DNA from: a virus
DNA length: 62,921 nucleotides
Strand: one strand, 5' to 3'
IMG/VR virus record: IMGVR_UViG_3300041955_000607
Coordinates: 1 to 62,921 of that record
The translations under genes were made by a program, and so were the position numbers. Under the pieces are notes generated by a model. It had not been told where the DNA came from, searched no databases, and saw nothing but the letters and a program-made list of their open reading frames with translations. This document shows positions 1 to 9,300 of the stretch, piece after piece. The number at the start of each line of letters is the position of its first letter. Positions within the stretch are counted from its first letter, which is position 1.

Positions 1-557
1 TCAGCCCATCACCACCACCGACGCCTACAAGGCGGAAATCCTGATTGGCCGCGGCCTCGGGCCGGACAACGAAGCGGTCACGGACTTCGAGTGGATCTGC
101 GGGCCGGATCAAGAACTGGCCGTAACGCAGCTCTACACGAACGTGTTGCAACAGAACTATGTCCCACCGGGCGATAAGGCCCTGGACATGGTGAAGAAGC
201 ACATGTCGCCGACCTACGGCAGCCGCGAACTGAACGTGAGCTACACCGCGCGTCAGGGACGGCTTGACGCGGTGTGCCCGGAAACCTGGGGGATTATCGA
301 GACAGTGGAACCTTCACTCTATGACTTCGGCGATGGCGTCACCACGATGCCTATCCCCGACTTCACCGGGCAAGGGTCCTACCTGACCAGTTCGATCTTT
401 TTCTATAACTTTTTCGGAAATTTGTTCAACAGTAACCTTAAAGCTGGGTGCTACATTAGCTCAGCAGCTGTACCGTCTGTGACCTCATAACCATTTTTCT
501 GCCGCGTTCTTCGCGGTAGAATAGGAGGAGAGAGGATGCCTAGAACATCCTCTCTTT
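1..557. repeat. Terminal direct repeat, copy A (pairs with 62365-62921)
   Basis: Positions 1-557 align with 62365-62921 without gaps at an offset of 62,364. Positions 1-123 and 431-557 are identical. Between 124 and 430 I count 24 substitutions, all synonymous in the MCP frame. The exactly identical tail is 127 nt, the length expected when a k=127 de Bruijn assembly of a circular genome ends on a strain bubble. I read it as circular-contig overlap joining two alleles, not as a true genomic duplication. Confidence 0.85.
2..490 (+). CDS. Major capsid protein, 3' end only (partial)
   Basis: The frame is open from the window edge to TAA at 488-490. The last 115 codons give exactly the same protein as the end of the MCP at 61804-62854. 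It is the 3' part of that gene seen a second time because the contig overlaps itself. The nucleotide sequence is a different allele with 24 synonymous changes. An internal ATG-like start near 143 is not a real gene start. Transcription ends at the hairpin at 530-558. Confidence 0.9.
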   Translation, partial: QPITTTDAYKAEILIGRGLGPDNEAVTDFEWICGPDQELAVTQLYTNVLQQNYVPPGDKALDMVKKHMSPTYGSRELNVSYTARQGRLDAVCPETWGIIETVEPSLYDFGDGVTTMPIPDFTGQGSYLTSSIFFYNFFGNLFNSNLKAGCYISSAAVPSVTS

Positions 558-558
558 T
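530..558 (+). terminator. Rho-independent terminator after MCP
   Basis: A perfect 9-bp stem (GAGAGGATG at 530-538, CATCCTCTC at 546-554) with a 7-nt loop is followed by TTTT. A second, weaker hairpin (CCGCG/CGCGG, arms 502-506 and 512-516) lies just upstream without a T-run. It closes the head transcription unit before the HNH gene at 580. Confidence 0.85.
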
Positions 559-579
559 CCACTCTTTCTAGGAGAGCAA

Positions 580-1296
580 ATGGCACAATCACCAGCAGAA
601 CGCGTGCGCAGATATCGCATGCGGCATCCAGATAAAGTAAGAGAAGCAAACAGGAAGAGATATAACGACCTTACCGAACAAGAAAGAAAGGATTACAACC
701 ATCAATACTATCTGCGCCATCACGAAGCACGAAAAGAGAAAAGTAGAAAATATCGTGAAGCGCACTCAGCGGAAATTCGCATACGAGAAAAACTGAGGCG
801 AGCGAATCTTACATCTGAACAGGTGGAAAGAATCCAAGACCAGAGACGTAGACGTTACCAACTTGACAAAGAAAGATTGAGTTCTCCAGAAGAAAGACAA
901 AAGGCTGCAAATAGGCAGCGAATATGGTATCGCGCAAATCTTGAACATGCGCGCAAAAAAGCGAGAGAGCAAGGCAGTAGATACAGGAAACGTAATCCGA
1001 AGAAAGTGAAAGAAGCCACTGAACGCTGCAGGGTGGCACGAGGCGCGAGAAACAAAGCCTATGTTGAAGCCTATAAACGCGAGCATCCTTGCATTCGATG
1101 CGGAGAGTCCGATCCAGTCGTCTTGGACTTGCATCACCGCGATCCGAATGAAAAGGAGTTCACGATTTCCGCTTGGACATTTCGCGCATCCATCAAGGCT
1201 CTTGAGGCAGAGATAGCAAAGTGTGATGTGCTCTGTGCGAATTGTCACAGACGCGCGCACTATCAACAGGAACAGAAGAATCGGGTGAACACATGA
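580..1296 (+). CDS. HNH endonuclease, free-standing
   Basis: 238 residues. The first two thirds is very rich in Lys/Arg/Glu and likely helical. The C-terminal ~70 residues hold a zinc-HNH module: CIRCGESD at about 168-175, LHHRDP as the HH core and CANCHRRAH as the second Cys pair. It starts at ATG 580 after SD AGGAGAG. It sits between the MCP terminator and the co-chaperonin gene, overlapping the latter by 4 nt (ATGA). A homing-type nuclease inserted in the head operon is likely; the target is unknown. Confidence 0.75.
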   Translation: MAQSPAERVRRYRMRHPDKVREANRKRYNDLTEQERKDYNHQYYLRHHEARKEKSRKYREAHSAEIRIREKLRRANLTSEQVERIQDQRRRRYQLDKERLSSPEERQKAANRQRIWYRANLEHARKKAREQGSRYRKRNPKKVKEATERCRVARGARNKAYVEAYKREHPCIRCGESDPVVLDLHHRDPNEKEFTISAWTFRASIKALEAEIAKCDVLCANCHRRAHYQQEQKNRVNT

Positions 1297-1646
1297 AAGC
1301 AGCAATCGCTGAGATTCCGCTAGTGAAGAAAAAGATTTATCGCGCCACGCCACTGAACAAGTGGGTGCTCATCAAGCCCATCGAAATCGAAGAGAAGAAA
1401 ACGGAAGCGGGCGTGGTCATGCCGGGGGCTACTACACCGGGCATGGATTCCAATATCGTTTCGCAGACAGGCCACGTGATTGCGGTCGCGGAAGGAGTTC
1501 CCTTGAATCCTGGGGATTTGGTGCTCTTCACGCGCTTCGCGATGAACTTCCGCCAATTGGAGGAATTCACCGGCATCCCCGGACTGAAACTTCTCCGCTT
1601 CGAGGAATGCTATTGCGCGTTTGAAGAGATTCCCGAAGGCGAATGA
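1293..1646 (+). CDS. groES: GroES-like co-chaperonin (Cpn10)
   Basis: 117 residues. The Cpn10 pattern is readable: PLNKWVLIKPIE (strand 1), the mobile-loop region EAGVVMPGATTPGMDS, GHVIAVAEG, LNPGDLVLFTRFA and the terminal strand with CYCAFEE. GroES caps GroEL; phage versions such as T4 gp31 adapt the host chaperonin to fold the capsid protein. I chose ATG 1293 because it overlaps the preceding stop (ATGA) and leaves a normal GroES length; an upstream TTG at 1242 would add non-homologous residues. It lies just downstream of the MCP in the circular map and overlaps the next gene by 4 nt. Confidence 0.85.
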   Translation: MKAAIAEIPLVKKKIYRATPLNKWVLIKPIEIEEKKTEAGVVMPGATTPGMDSNIVSQTGHVIAVAEGVPLNPGDLVLFTRFAMNFRQLEEFTGIPGLKLLRFEECYCAFEEIPEGE

Positions 1647-2374
1647 TGGACGCATATCCAGAGACGCGCGAAACCCCGCCAGAGTTTCAAGCGCGGCTCA
1701 CGGCACTTTTTGGGACTAATGTTTGGGGTGAGCCAAACTTCGTTATTCGGTGGGGGCAATCGCAGTTCATTCGTATCGGCAACGAGTGGTGCGATAAGTT
1801 CGGCAACCGCCACGTGGAGTATCGCGACCGCTATCAGTGCCACGGGATGCCTTGCTGGGTGATCATGCGGTGGAAGGCGCCAGTCGAGTACGGCACGCCG
1901 GAAATGTATTATGCGAACACGTTCGATCCGTTCACGGGACTCTACATCACCGGCGAATATCCTTGGCGGGGGCGCTATGAAAGCGTGCAGCCGCTGATCT
2001 CGAAAGAGTTTGTGGACGGCAAGTTGGTGATCGAGCACTTTCCGCTGTCTCACTACTTAATCGACATGCTGATTCCCATGATGCTCGCGTTTCAAGAACT
2101 CAGTGAAGAGCAGAAGGAAGCAGCAAGACAAGCGACAGCCGCGGCGGAAGAGCGCAAGGCCACAGAAGAAATCGCGGATCGCATGGCTGAGAATCTTCCG
2201 AGCTTCTGGGGTCCGGTTTCATTTGGGGCGGGCGGCTCGCGCTGTTCGGTGCTGGACAAGAAGATGGATGCGATCCAGAAGATTTGGGATAGACTTTCGC
2301 GCAGAGGACAACGGCCGAGGTTCAGACGCGCGATGACAATCGGGAATCGGCCAAGAATAATCGGGTATAACTAA
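1643..2374 (+). CDS. Hypothetical protein, probable virion or head-associated
   Basis: 243 residues, start ATGATG overlapping the GroES stop. The N-terminal ~150 residues are rich in Trp, Tyr, Arg and Cys and look globular. Residues about 150-185 form a charged, Ala/Glu-rich helix (EEQKEAARQATAAAEERK), and the tail is Arg-rich. I do not recognise the family. Tight coupling to GroES and to the next gene suggests expression with the head operon. Confidence 0.65.
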   Translation: MMDAYPETRETPPEFQARLTALFGTNVWGEPNFVIRWGQSQFIRIGNEWCDKFGNRHVEYRDRYQCHGMPCWVIMRWKAPVEYGTPEMYYANTFDPFTGLYITGEYPWRGRYESVQPLISKEFVDGKLVIEHFPLSHYLIDMLIPMMLAFQELSEEQKEAARQATAAAEERKATEEIADRMAENLPSFWGPVSFGAGGSRCSVLDKKMDAIQKIWDRLSRRGQRPRFRRAMTIGNRPRIIGYN

Positions 2375-2396
2375 AAAGATCGGGAGGAAAGAAAAA

Positions 2397-3290
2397 ATGG
2401 GAGTTCCACTGACACACGCAATCGCACAGAACCAGAAGAGAGCAATGGACCAGGCACGGGCCACGCAGGATGGCGCGAACCATGGGGCCACAACGCTGGA
2501 GACTCAGGAAACGGGGCCATCATCCGGCAAGGTGATTTACGTCTACAACATTCTCGCGCTTGATCACGTTGTGGAACAGCCGCCCGTGTTTCCGCACTTC
2601 GCAGTGCCAGCGTGCCAGAAGGGCCAGAAGTTCTCTTACACGCTCCTACCGGAATTCGTGAAGATCCCCTTCACCAAGCCCGGGACCACGGAAATGTATT
2701 ACAAGAGCGAGGACGGCCGGAAAGCGGCGACGAGCCTCATGAATCCCATGGCGTTCCCAAGCACGGACTGGAACGCGCAAGTGCAGAAGTGGGATACCGG
2801 CGATCAGTTCGGGAACAACTTGAACATGTTCGGGTGCTGGTGGTCGCTAAAGGCGCCCGATGATCCCAAACTGGATGAAGAGATCAAGATTTTCAAAGAC
2901 CGCTGGATGAAGACGATGCAAGAGTTGATCAACTCCGCTGAGACGCTCAACGCGCAAGGCAACCGCAAGGACATTTCCCCGCTCATGCACTTTGCGATGG
3001 ACTACGCCGGCAAACAAGCGCAGTGGCACATGTCCACCGAGCACATGATCTCCTGCCCGAATTGCGGCGCCATGGTGAAGGACGGACTCGCATACCACAA
3101 GAACGAATTCGGAGAGAAGTGCATTCTGGACTGGGAAAAGACTTACCAGGCGGGAGCCGTCAAACTCGAAGACGTGCCATTCGAGAAGCGGTGGTGGAGC
3201 GATCCCGCCGCAGAAGAGGAATTGGAACCCGCAGGAGTGCCAGCCAACGCCGCCCCTGCAGCGCGCAAAACGAAAGCGAGGCGAACTTAG
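2397..3290 (+). CDS. Hypothetical protein with a CPNC zinc-knuckle-like segment
   Basis: 297 residues after SD GGGAGGAAAG, a leader nearly identical to that before the scaffold gene. Middle region: DWNAQVQKWDTGDQFGNN and a Trp/Lys-rich helical stretch. Residues about 218-245 hold ISCPNCGAMVK followed by GEKCILDW, a possible three- or four-Cys metal site. The C-terminus is Ala/Lys/Arg-rich. The stop is TAG; in-frame read-through would stay open and overlap the next gene (see findings). Function unknown; its position suggests a head-completion or virion role. Confidence 0.65.
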   Translation: MGVPLTHAIAQNQKRAMDQARATQDGANHGATTLETQETGPSSGKVIYVYNILALDHVVEQPPVFPHFAVPACQKGQKFSYTLLPEFVKIPFTKPGTTEMYYKSEDGRKAATSLMNPMAFPSTDWNAQVQKWDTGDQFGNNLNMFGCWWSLKAPDDPKLDEEIKIFKDRWMKTMQELINSAETLNAQGNRKDISPLMHFAMDYAGKQAQWHMSTEHMISCPNCGAMVKDGLAYHKNEFGEKCILDWEKTYQAGAVKLEDVPFEKRWWSDPAAEEELEPAGVPANAAPAARKTKARRT

Positions 3291-3390
3291 CGCGCAAACG
3301 ATCTTCTTGGTGGGGAACTTCGTATCCAGGTGTACACCCGATTCATCTGGGCGCAGTTCTCCACCAAGTCGCTATTAAACGAGGGACACC

Positions 3391-4209
3391 GTGCCGAATG
3401 TACAGGTCACAAATTTCCCGGTAATCAGCGAAGTGATGGAGTTAACGCGCTCCATTTGCAATGATACGTTTCCGGGCATCGCGGGCACGCAAGGCCGCAT
3501 CTTCACGAATGACGCGCCCTTCACGCTTCCCTTTCTGAATTCCGCACTTCGCAAATTGCAGCGCTATCTGCGCGCCGAAGGTGTCACCTTCCCGATTGAG
3601 GACGGCGTGGTACTCGGAAATATCCCACCCGTCGTGCAGGCCGATCCTTCAGTTTTCGTGAGCATTGGATTTGATGGCACGAACAATGGCACCATGACTT
3701 CAAAGACGCCGGCGCTTCCCGGGGATTGCATGCAAGTCATGGTAGTGCGCCAGCGCGTCACGGGTTCGAATCTCCAGTTTGTGCCGATGGCCCAAGCGCA
3801 GGAAGGGCTTCCTTCGGGATATCAAAATCAATGGCTCGGGATGTGGGAATGGCGCAAGTACAGAATCTGGCTGAACGGGTCGCTCCAAGCGCAAGACATC
3901 ATGATTCGCTATCTCACGGGGCAGCCGCCGATCAACGTACCTGCTGCGGACTTTGATACCACGAATATTTACATCCTTGATTGTCAGGACGCGCTCGCGA
4001 ATCTTATGGCGGTCATGTACGGCACTGCCCGCGGCGGGAATCCCGAAGGCATCGCGAATTGCAAAGGGGAAGCGCAAGAAGCGATGGACAACATGGCGCT
4101 CGAGTATGTGAGAAGGCAACAAACTGTCACTTACAATCGCCCCAGCTATCAGGGAGGCGGATCAAGCGATAGCGTGAACACGATGGTGGGCTCGGCAGGA
4201 GTGCCCTAA
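3391..4209 (+). CDS. Head-tail connector/adaptor-like protein
   Basis: 272 residues from GTG 3391 (SD GAGGG). Features resemble podovirus adaptor proteins: an N-terminal helical region with LPFLNSALRKLQRYLR, a middle beta-rich part, MWEWRKYRIWLNG, an alternating segment ending in IMIRYLTGQPP, and a long C-terminal helix (GEAQEAMDNMALEYVRRQQ). Family-level similarity is my judgement, not a search. It overlaps the next gene by one base (TAATG). Confidence 0.55.
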   Translation: MPNVQVTNFPVISEVMELTRSICNDTFPGIAGTQGRIFTNDAPFTLPFLNSALRKLQRYLRAEGVTFPIEDGVVLGNIPPVVQADPSVFVSIGFDGTNNGTMTSKTPALPGDCMQVMVVRQRVTGSNLQFVPMAQAQEGLPSGYQNQWLGMWEWRKYRIWLNGSLQAQDIMIRYLTGQPPINVPAADFDTTNIYILDCQDALANLMAVMYGTARGGNPEGIANCKGEAQEAMDNMALEYVRRQQTVTYNRPSYQGGGSSDSVNTMVGSAGVP

Positions 4210-5216
4210 TGTCTATCTATCGACTGCAAGGTTCCGTGAACGCCGCTTATGGTCCCGCGCTGAACGGCGTGGATGTCTACATCTGCACGCAGCCCGCTGT
4301 CACCACGACCATTCCGCCTACGCCGCTCGCGAGTCTTTTCACTGATTCCACGGGAAGCACGCCGCTCGCGAATCCCGTGCAAACCGATGGTCTCGGGAAT
4401 TGGTTTGCGTATCTCGCGACGGGAACATATACCGTGGTCCTCGTGGACTCGAACAATCGCATCCCGGTCACGATCTTTCCTGATCAAGAAGTTGTCTCGC
4501 CTGGAGGTGGTACGGTTACCAATGTAACTTTCGTGATGCCTGCGGAATTCACGGTCTCTGGTTCTCCGATCACATCTTCCGGCACCATTACCATCACGAA
4601 GGTGGTTCAAAACGCGAACGCGGTCTATGCCGGTCCAACAAGCGGCTCGGCTGCAGCACCGACCTTCCGCCCGCTAGTCGCGGCGGATTTTACGGGATTG
4701 GTTGGCTCTGTCACTCAGGTCACGCTTGCTGTCAGTGCAAGCGCACTCTTTACCGCAAGCATTTCGGGAACAAATCCGATTACTACGAGCGGCACAGCGA
4801 CGATTAACATCACTTTCGCGAATCAAGCCGCGAATACGATTCTCGCAGGACCCGCAAGCGGAAGCACGGGCCCAATTTCCGCGCGCCAAGCGGTTGCGGC
4901 CGACATCGCGGGCATAAAAGCGGTCACATTCAGCGCGACTCCTGTTTTCGATGCAAGTCTCTTTGCGCTACCGACTTTTACGCTGACACTCACGGCGAAT
5001 ATCACATCAAGCAGTGTCACAAACCCGACTGCGGGACAACACATCGCTTTTATTCTCACGCAAGACGGTACGGGAGGCTGGAGCTTTGTTTGGCCGGCGA
5101 ATTTTCACGGAGCCTCAAATATCGGTTCCGACGCAAACAGCGTGAGCGTTCAAGAGTTCATCTGGACAGGCAGTATATGGCGGGCTGTGGGACCTGGCTC
5201 CGTCAATGCCTCATAG
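4209..5216 (+). CDS. Tail fibre/virion appendage protein
   Basis: 335 residues, ATG within TAATG. The N-terminal ~100 residues resemble a carboxypeptidase-regulatory/Ig-like sandwich (YGPALNGVDVYICTQP, GNWFAYLATGTYTVVLVD). The rest is Thr/Ser/Ala/Gly-rich with repeated motifs (NANAVYAGPTSGSA, then NTILAGPASGS) followed by a beta-rich C-terminus with GGWSFVWPANF. This composition is typical of phage fibres. The stop is TAG. Confidence 0.6.
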   Translation: MSIYRLQGSVNAAYGPALNGVDVYICTQPAVTTTIPPTPLASLFTDSTGSTPLANPVQTDGLGNWFAYLATGTYTVVLVDSNNRIPVTIFPDQEVVSPGGGTVTNVTFVMPAEFTVSGSPITSSGTITITKVVQNANAVYAGPTSGSAAAPTFRPLVAADFTGLVGSVTQVTLAVSASALFTASISGTNPITTSGTATINITFANQAANTILAGPASGSTGPISARQAVAADIAGIKAVTFSATPVFDASLFALPTFTLTLTANITSSSVTNPTAGQHIAFILTQDGTGGWSFVWPANFHGASNIGSDANSVSVQEFIWTGSIWRAVGPGSVNAS

Positions 5217-5224
5217 GTGAAAGC

Positions 5225-5296
5225 ATGCGGCGTGGCTCGGCACATGATTCCATCAACAAAGCCGAGGCAGCGTTTACGAATGCGCTGGCATACTGA
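5225..5296 (+). CDS. Possible 23-residue small protein
   Basis: ATG 5225 to TGA 5294, SD TAGGTGA nearby. The peptide starts MRRGSAHDSINKAEAAF and looks helical. It fills the gap between the fibre gene and the next virion gene, whose SD GAGGAG overlaps its stop. It could also be a non-coding spacer. Confidence 0.3.
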   Translation: MRRGSAHDSINKAEAAFTNALAY

Positions 5297-5308
5297 GGAG
5301 AAAGAAAC

Positions 5309-5692
5309 ATGGCACTGGCAACTCTTTCCGTAAGCGCTGGCTATCTCGTTGACAACACGCAAAAGAAGATCATCATCAGCGGACAAATCAAAGTTTCTTC
5401 CGCGAGTTCGACCTATCCTTCGGGTGGTATCCCGCTGGATTCCGTGATTCTGGCGCTTCCCGAAGCGACCACGAATTCGGGCGTGCGGCGCTGCATCCTG
5501 ACTTCCGATACCGGAACGGGATATATCTACCAGCGCATTCCCGCGAGCAAGACGATGATGATCCTGCAGGTTCCTCCGAATGGTTCGCTTACGACCGCTG
5601 CGCCTTTGCAGGAAATCCCGAGTGGCACAAATCTGCAAGGTGTTGTGAACGACATCATCAATTTCGAGGCTGAACTGCTTCGGAACGCTTAA
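5309..5692 (+). CDS. Small virion protein, unknown
   Basis: 127 residues, SD GAGGAGAAAG. Beta-rich: VSAGYLVDNTQKKIIISGQI, YPSGGIPLDSVILALPEA, TGTGYIYQRIPASKTMMIL. No Cys-rich or membrane segment. Placement between fibre and large tail genes suggests a structural role; family not recognised. Confidence 0.6.
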   Translation: MALATLSVSAGYLVDNTQKKIIISGQIKVSSASSTYPSGGIPLDSVILALPEATTNSGVRRCILTSDTGTGYIYQRIPASKTMMILQVPPNGSLTTAAPLQEIPSGTNLQGVVNDIINFEAELLRNA

Positions 5693-5744
5693 GCGATTTC
5701 TCCGCAACGTTTCTTGGAAGGAGAGCGTAGTGGGGATACTGGGG

Positions 5745-5782
5745 GCCACTCCTGACGTGCTTGGCGCACGGTTGGGAGTGGC
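5745..5782 (+). terminator. Long hairpin, probable terminator
   Basis: Outer arms GCCACTCC (5745-5752) and GGAGTGGC (5775-5782) enclose a second pairing, CGTGC/GCACG. TTTTT follows about 10 nt downstream. It lies between a rightward virion gene and the leftward endonuclease gene, so it may stop read-through into that gene. The offset of the T-run lowers confidence. Confidence 0.4.
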
Positions 5783-5783
5783 T

Positions 5784-6266
5784 CTAGCAACACTTTTTCC
5801 GTTTATTGTTTGCTTGTTCTTTCCACGTGGCCCAGCGGCAGTTTGATGGCTCGTAGTTACCATTTGTGTTGATTCGGTCTAACGTAGGTTTGGAGCGCGG
5901 TCTATGTCCCATGTCAGTGAGAAAATTATCGAACGATTTTCTCCATCGCGGGCATACGATTATCCCTCGGCCTCCGTAATGCTGAAAAGAAGAATACTTA
6001 GGGTAATAGCAGCGTTGAAGCATATTCCAATATGCCCAGTATTCTGGCGTTCCCCAATGCTTGTGTGTGAACCTTTGCTCTTTTTGAAGACATCCGCAAC
6101 TTTTGGTGGGGTTAATTCTGGCATTCAACGCTTTTCCGAGTATCTTTTTTTTCATCCCACAATCACAACGACAAAGCCACAAGCTGCGACGGTCTTGATT
6201 TGGAACTCTTTTGAGAACAACAAATCTTCCGAATCGTTTCCCTGTCAGTGCAAGTACTTTTCGCAT
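5784..6266 (-). CDS. HNH/AP2-type homing endonuclease-like protein (family copy 1)
   Basis: 160 residues on the minus strand. N-terminus KRFGRFVVLKRV, then a Cys-rich part (WLCRCDCG, SCGCL), then the family core: YGGRGIIVCPRWRKSF, DMGHRP, LDRINTNGNYEP, NCRWATWKEQANNKR. Three other genes here (21498, 40923, 52148) share this core. Such genes occur as mobile intergenic elements in phages, and this one is inserted antisense in the tail operon. Activity is inferred from the family. Confidence 0.7.
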   Translation of the reverse strand: MRKVLALTGKRFGRFVVLKRVPNQDRRSLWLCRCDCGMKKKILGKALNARINPTKSCGCLQKEQRFTHKHWGTPEYWAYWNMLQRCYYPKYSSFQHYGGRGIIVCPRWRKSFDNFLTDMGHRPRSKPTLDRINTNGNYEPSNCRWATWKEQANNKRKKCC

Positions 6267-6322
6267 AATGGTTCAATTATAAGGGAAACAACGCGGTTAA
6301 TCCATAAGGAGGTAGAAAGTCG

Positions 6323-9300
6323 GTGAACAATGCCTCCAGACCGCTGACTCCCATTGCCGTCGAGACAATGGGAGGATTGTACACAGAATGCCCCGCAGAA
6401 AAATTGCCAAATGGCGCGAGTCCGTTGTGTATCAACACGGATTTCATTGTCGGACAAACTACGCAGCGCCCTGGCAAGCAAAGCGTCTATTCCTTCGCGA
6501 ACTCATTTGTTGAGAAAGTTGCGGCCTTCGCCGCATCCGTCGCCGGATCGCACGCGCCGAATGAAACCGCATGGACAGATCCGAGCAACGTCACACTCAA
6601 TCTTCCTGGGACTTATGCATCAGTGTCCTTGAATTCCGGTGGTCCCTCTGAAATTCTGCAAGCCATTTCTGGCAGCAATATATTCGGTGTGACGCTACCG
6701 AATCCGATTTCTGCAGGAAGCAAACTGATTTACGCCGTTGGCATTTTTACGGCCTTCGATGTCGATACTACAGGGGCGGCTGACACTGACGATAATAGTT
6801 GGGCAACCGCGACAAAATCACTTGCTTCTGCTGATTGGAATTATTTCCTCTATGAATGCGATGCGCCAAATACAGGAGGCTCTCCGACTGTTCAAGCAGT
6901 GATTACTGGCTCTCCCTCGCAGGAACCGGCTATATTAATCGAAATTTCTGGATTAACAAATTCGGCATTTGACCAAAGTGCAATTGGGCGTGGAACTAAT
7001 GAAACGGCAATGGATAGTGGACCGACATCGCCGACATCACAAGCAGATGAAATGGTATTCGGATTTGGTTTCAGCGCCACATCAGAAGGAAATGTTAGGT
7101 TAACAACTGGCGTTGGATATGCGGATATCCCTGGCCTCACTAGTCCATATGTAGGATGGGGTGAATATAAAGTTGTAAATACAATTGGCGCGCAAGATGC
7201 AGTTATGACAAATGATGGAAGCTCCAATTATTGGCTGCTTGCATGCGCTACTTTTAAGACAGGTAGCACTCCGACCGGACCATATTCTGAAGTTCTCGAA
7301 TGCCTAAATTTTCCATTTTCGCTTTCTTCGACGGTCGTGCCACTCGGCTTCCAAGTGGAAATCAGCGGACATCAGACGAGTCTTGCGGCAGACACGATTC
7401 TGACGGTTTCGCTTCTGCATCCGAATGCCACTTCTCCAACCTTCATCTGTCAGTTGCCGATATCGGATGGCATCGTTACGGTCGCCACTCCTACTGAGGA
7501 TTGGGGACTGGCTCTCACGCCAGCACTTTTTAATGATCCTAATTTCGGCGTGAAAATCGTGGCCAGTGCCACAAACAGCACCCCAGTCACGTTCGATATT
7601 TACGCAGTAAAAATCAAATTATGGGTGACACCAGATCCGCCCCCAAGTTTCAATTACATCAAGACCTTCGCGCAAACTAACGGTGAAGTTCTCACTATGG
7701 CGCTCGGTGATGATGGCGTGTTCTATCAAGAAGATGTGCTCAACAATCCTGGCGTGCTTGAAGCAGTCTATACCGCCGTCGAACCGGACAGTTTCGCGCA
7801 ATCGGCAACGGTGGATGATCGCGAGTTCATTGCCATCTCGAATCTCCAAAATGGCACGGACATTCCTTACGGTTACGATGGCACGAATTTCGACCGTCTC
7901 TCGCAAGTAGGTCCAGGTGCCCCGCCATCGGCCTCAACTTCTTCTTCTGGAAATACGATTCTCACAATTACCCAGCCAAGCGCTAAGAGTGACGTGGAAT
8001 CGCCCGGACATCTTTCGGATATCCTTTGGTCCGCGGGCCCGGGAAACAGTTCACCGGGCAATACTCTGACAATCTACTATTCGCGCGATGCGGTGCTCCC
8101 GAATCCCGATGCGGATCTGCAACCCGGAGTTGGCGTGCAGCTCGCGAACATCGCACCGATTCAAGGAAACACGGTCAACGGGGATTACATCGTCACCAGC
8201 GTGGGATTGGGCATTCCTCCGGGCGGTCAATATGGCCGCTGGTACTTCACGGTGCAGATGCCCACTTCGCTCTTCGTGAACCTTGGTGGTGGTGAACCTT
8301 CGCCGCAAACAGGCACCTATCAGGTCACAACAGCAACAATGACCACGGCGAGCCAGGTGCCCAACCTTGAAGTCAACACGCAGTTCGCAATTGCTGGCAC
8401 GGGAGGATCACCTCCAGCGGGATATGACGGCACCTGGACCGTGCTCACGACGCCCAACGCTTCACAACTTCAGATCACTTCCACCGAACTCACGGGCAAT
8501 GTGGCCACCTATGGCTACAACTTGATCACGGGCACGAATCCCGTGCTGGGCCAAGCGATTACCGTCACGCAAACGCTCAACGGGAACGGGATCTTCAACG
8601 TCGCCCAGGCAATTATCGTTGCCACAAGTCCGGGGACTTTCTCGTTGAATATCGTTTCCGCGACGAATATCCCCACCGCCGCCGAGACGGGTTCAGGCAT
8701 CGTGTTCGGAACGATCTTTACTTTTGATCCGTTGATGATCGTGGGAAACAAGAGCGGTGGCAGCATCGTCACTGCTGGAGTCATCACACTCGGCGTCCGT
8801 AAAATCTGCTATTCGTTTCTGACGCGTAACGGATTTATCACACAACCTTCGCCGATCCTGACGCTGGATATCATCGCGGGCGCATCTACGCTTGTGGTAT
8901 CGGGTCTTCTAACTGGTCCTGATGACGTGATCGCGCGCATTGTGCATTTGACCGCTGCGGACGGAGGGAACTTCTACAATATCCCCGCTCCAGTCTCCGT
9001 GATCGATAACGGCGTGACCGTTATCAACTCCTCGACTTGGGTGCTCGACAATACTTCCACGAGCGTGACGCTGAGTTTCTCCGATGGCGTGCTTCTCGCG
9101 GCCGATCAGGTAGATATCCAGGGCAACAATCTATTTGAGTGCGCGGAACTTGGGAGTTGCGTGGCGCTTGTGCCTTACGCGCAACGCCTCGTGGCCATCG
9201 GGGAACAGAATAAAATCTCGAATCTGCTCAACTATTCTTTCGATGGCGGTTTCACGGGAAGCGCTGGCGCCTTTACCCCAGCCGGCTGGATTGCTGATCC

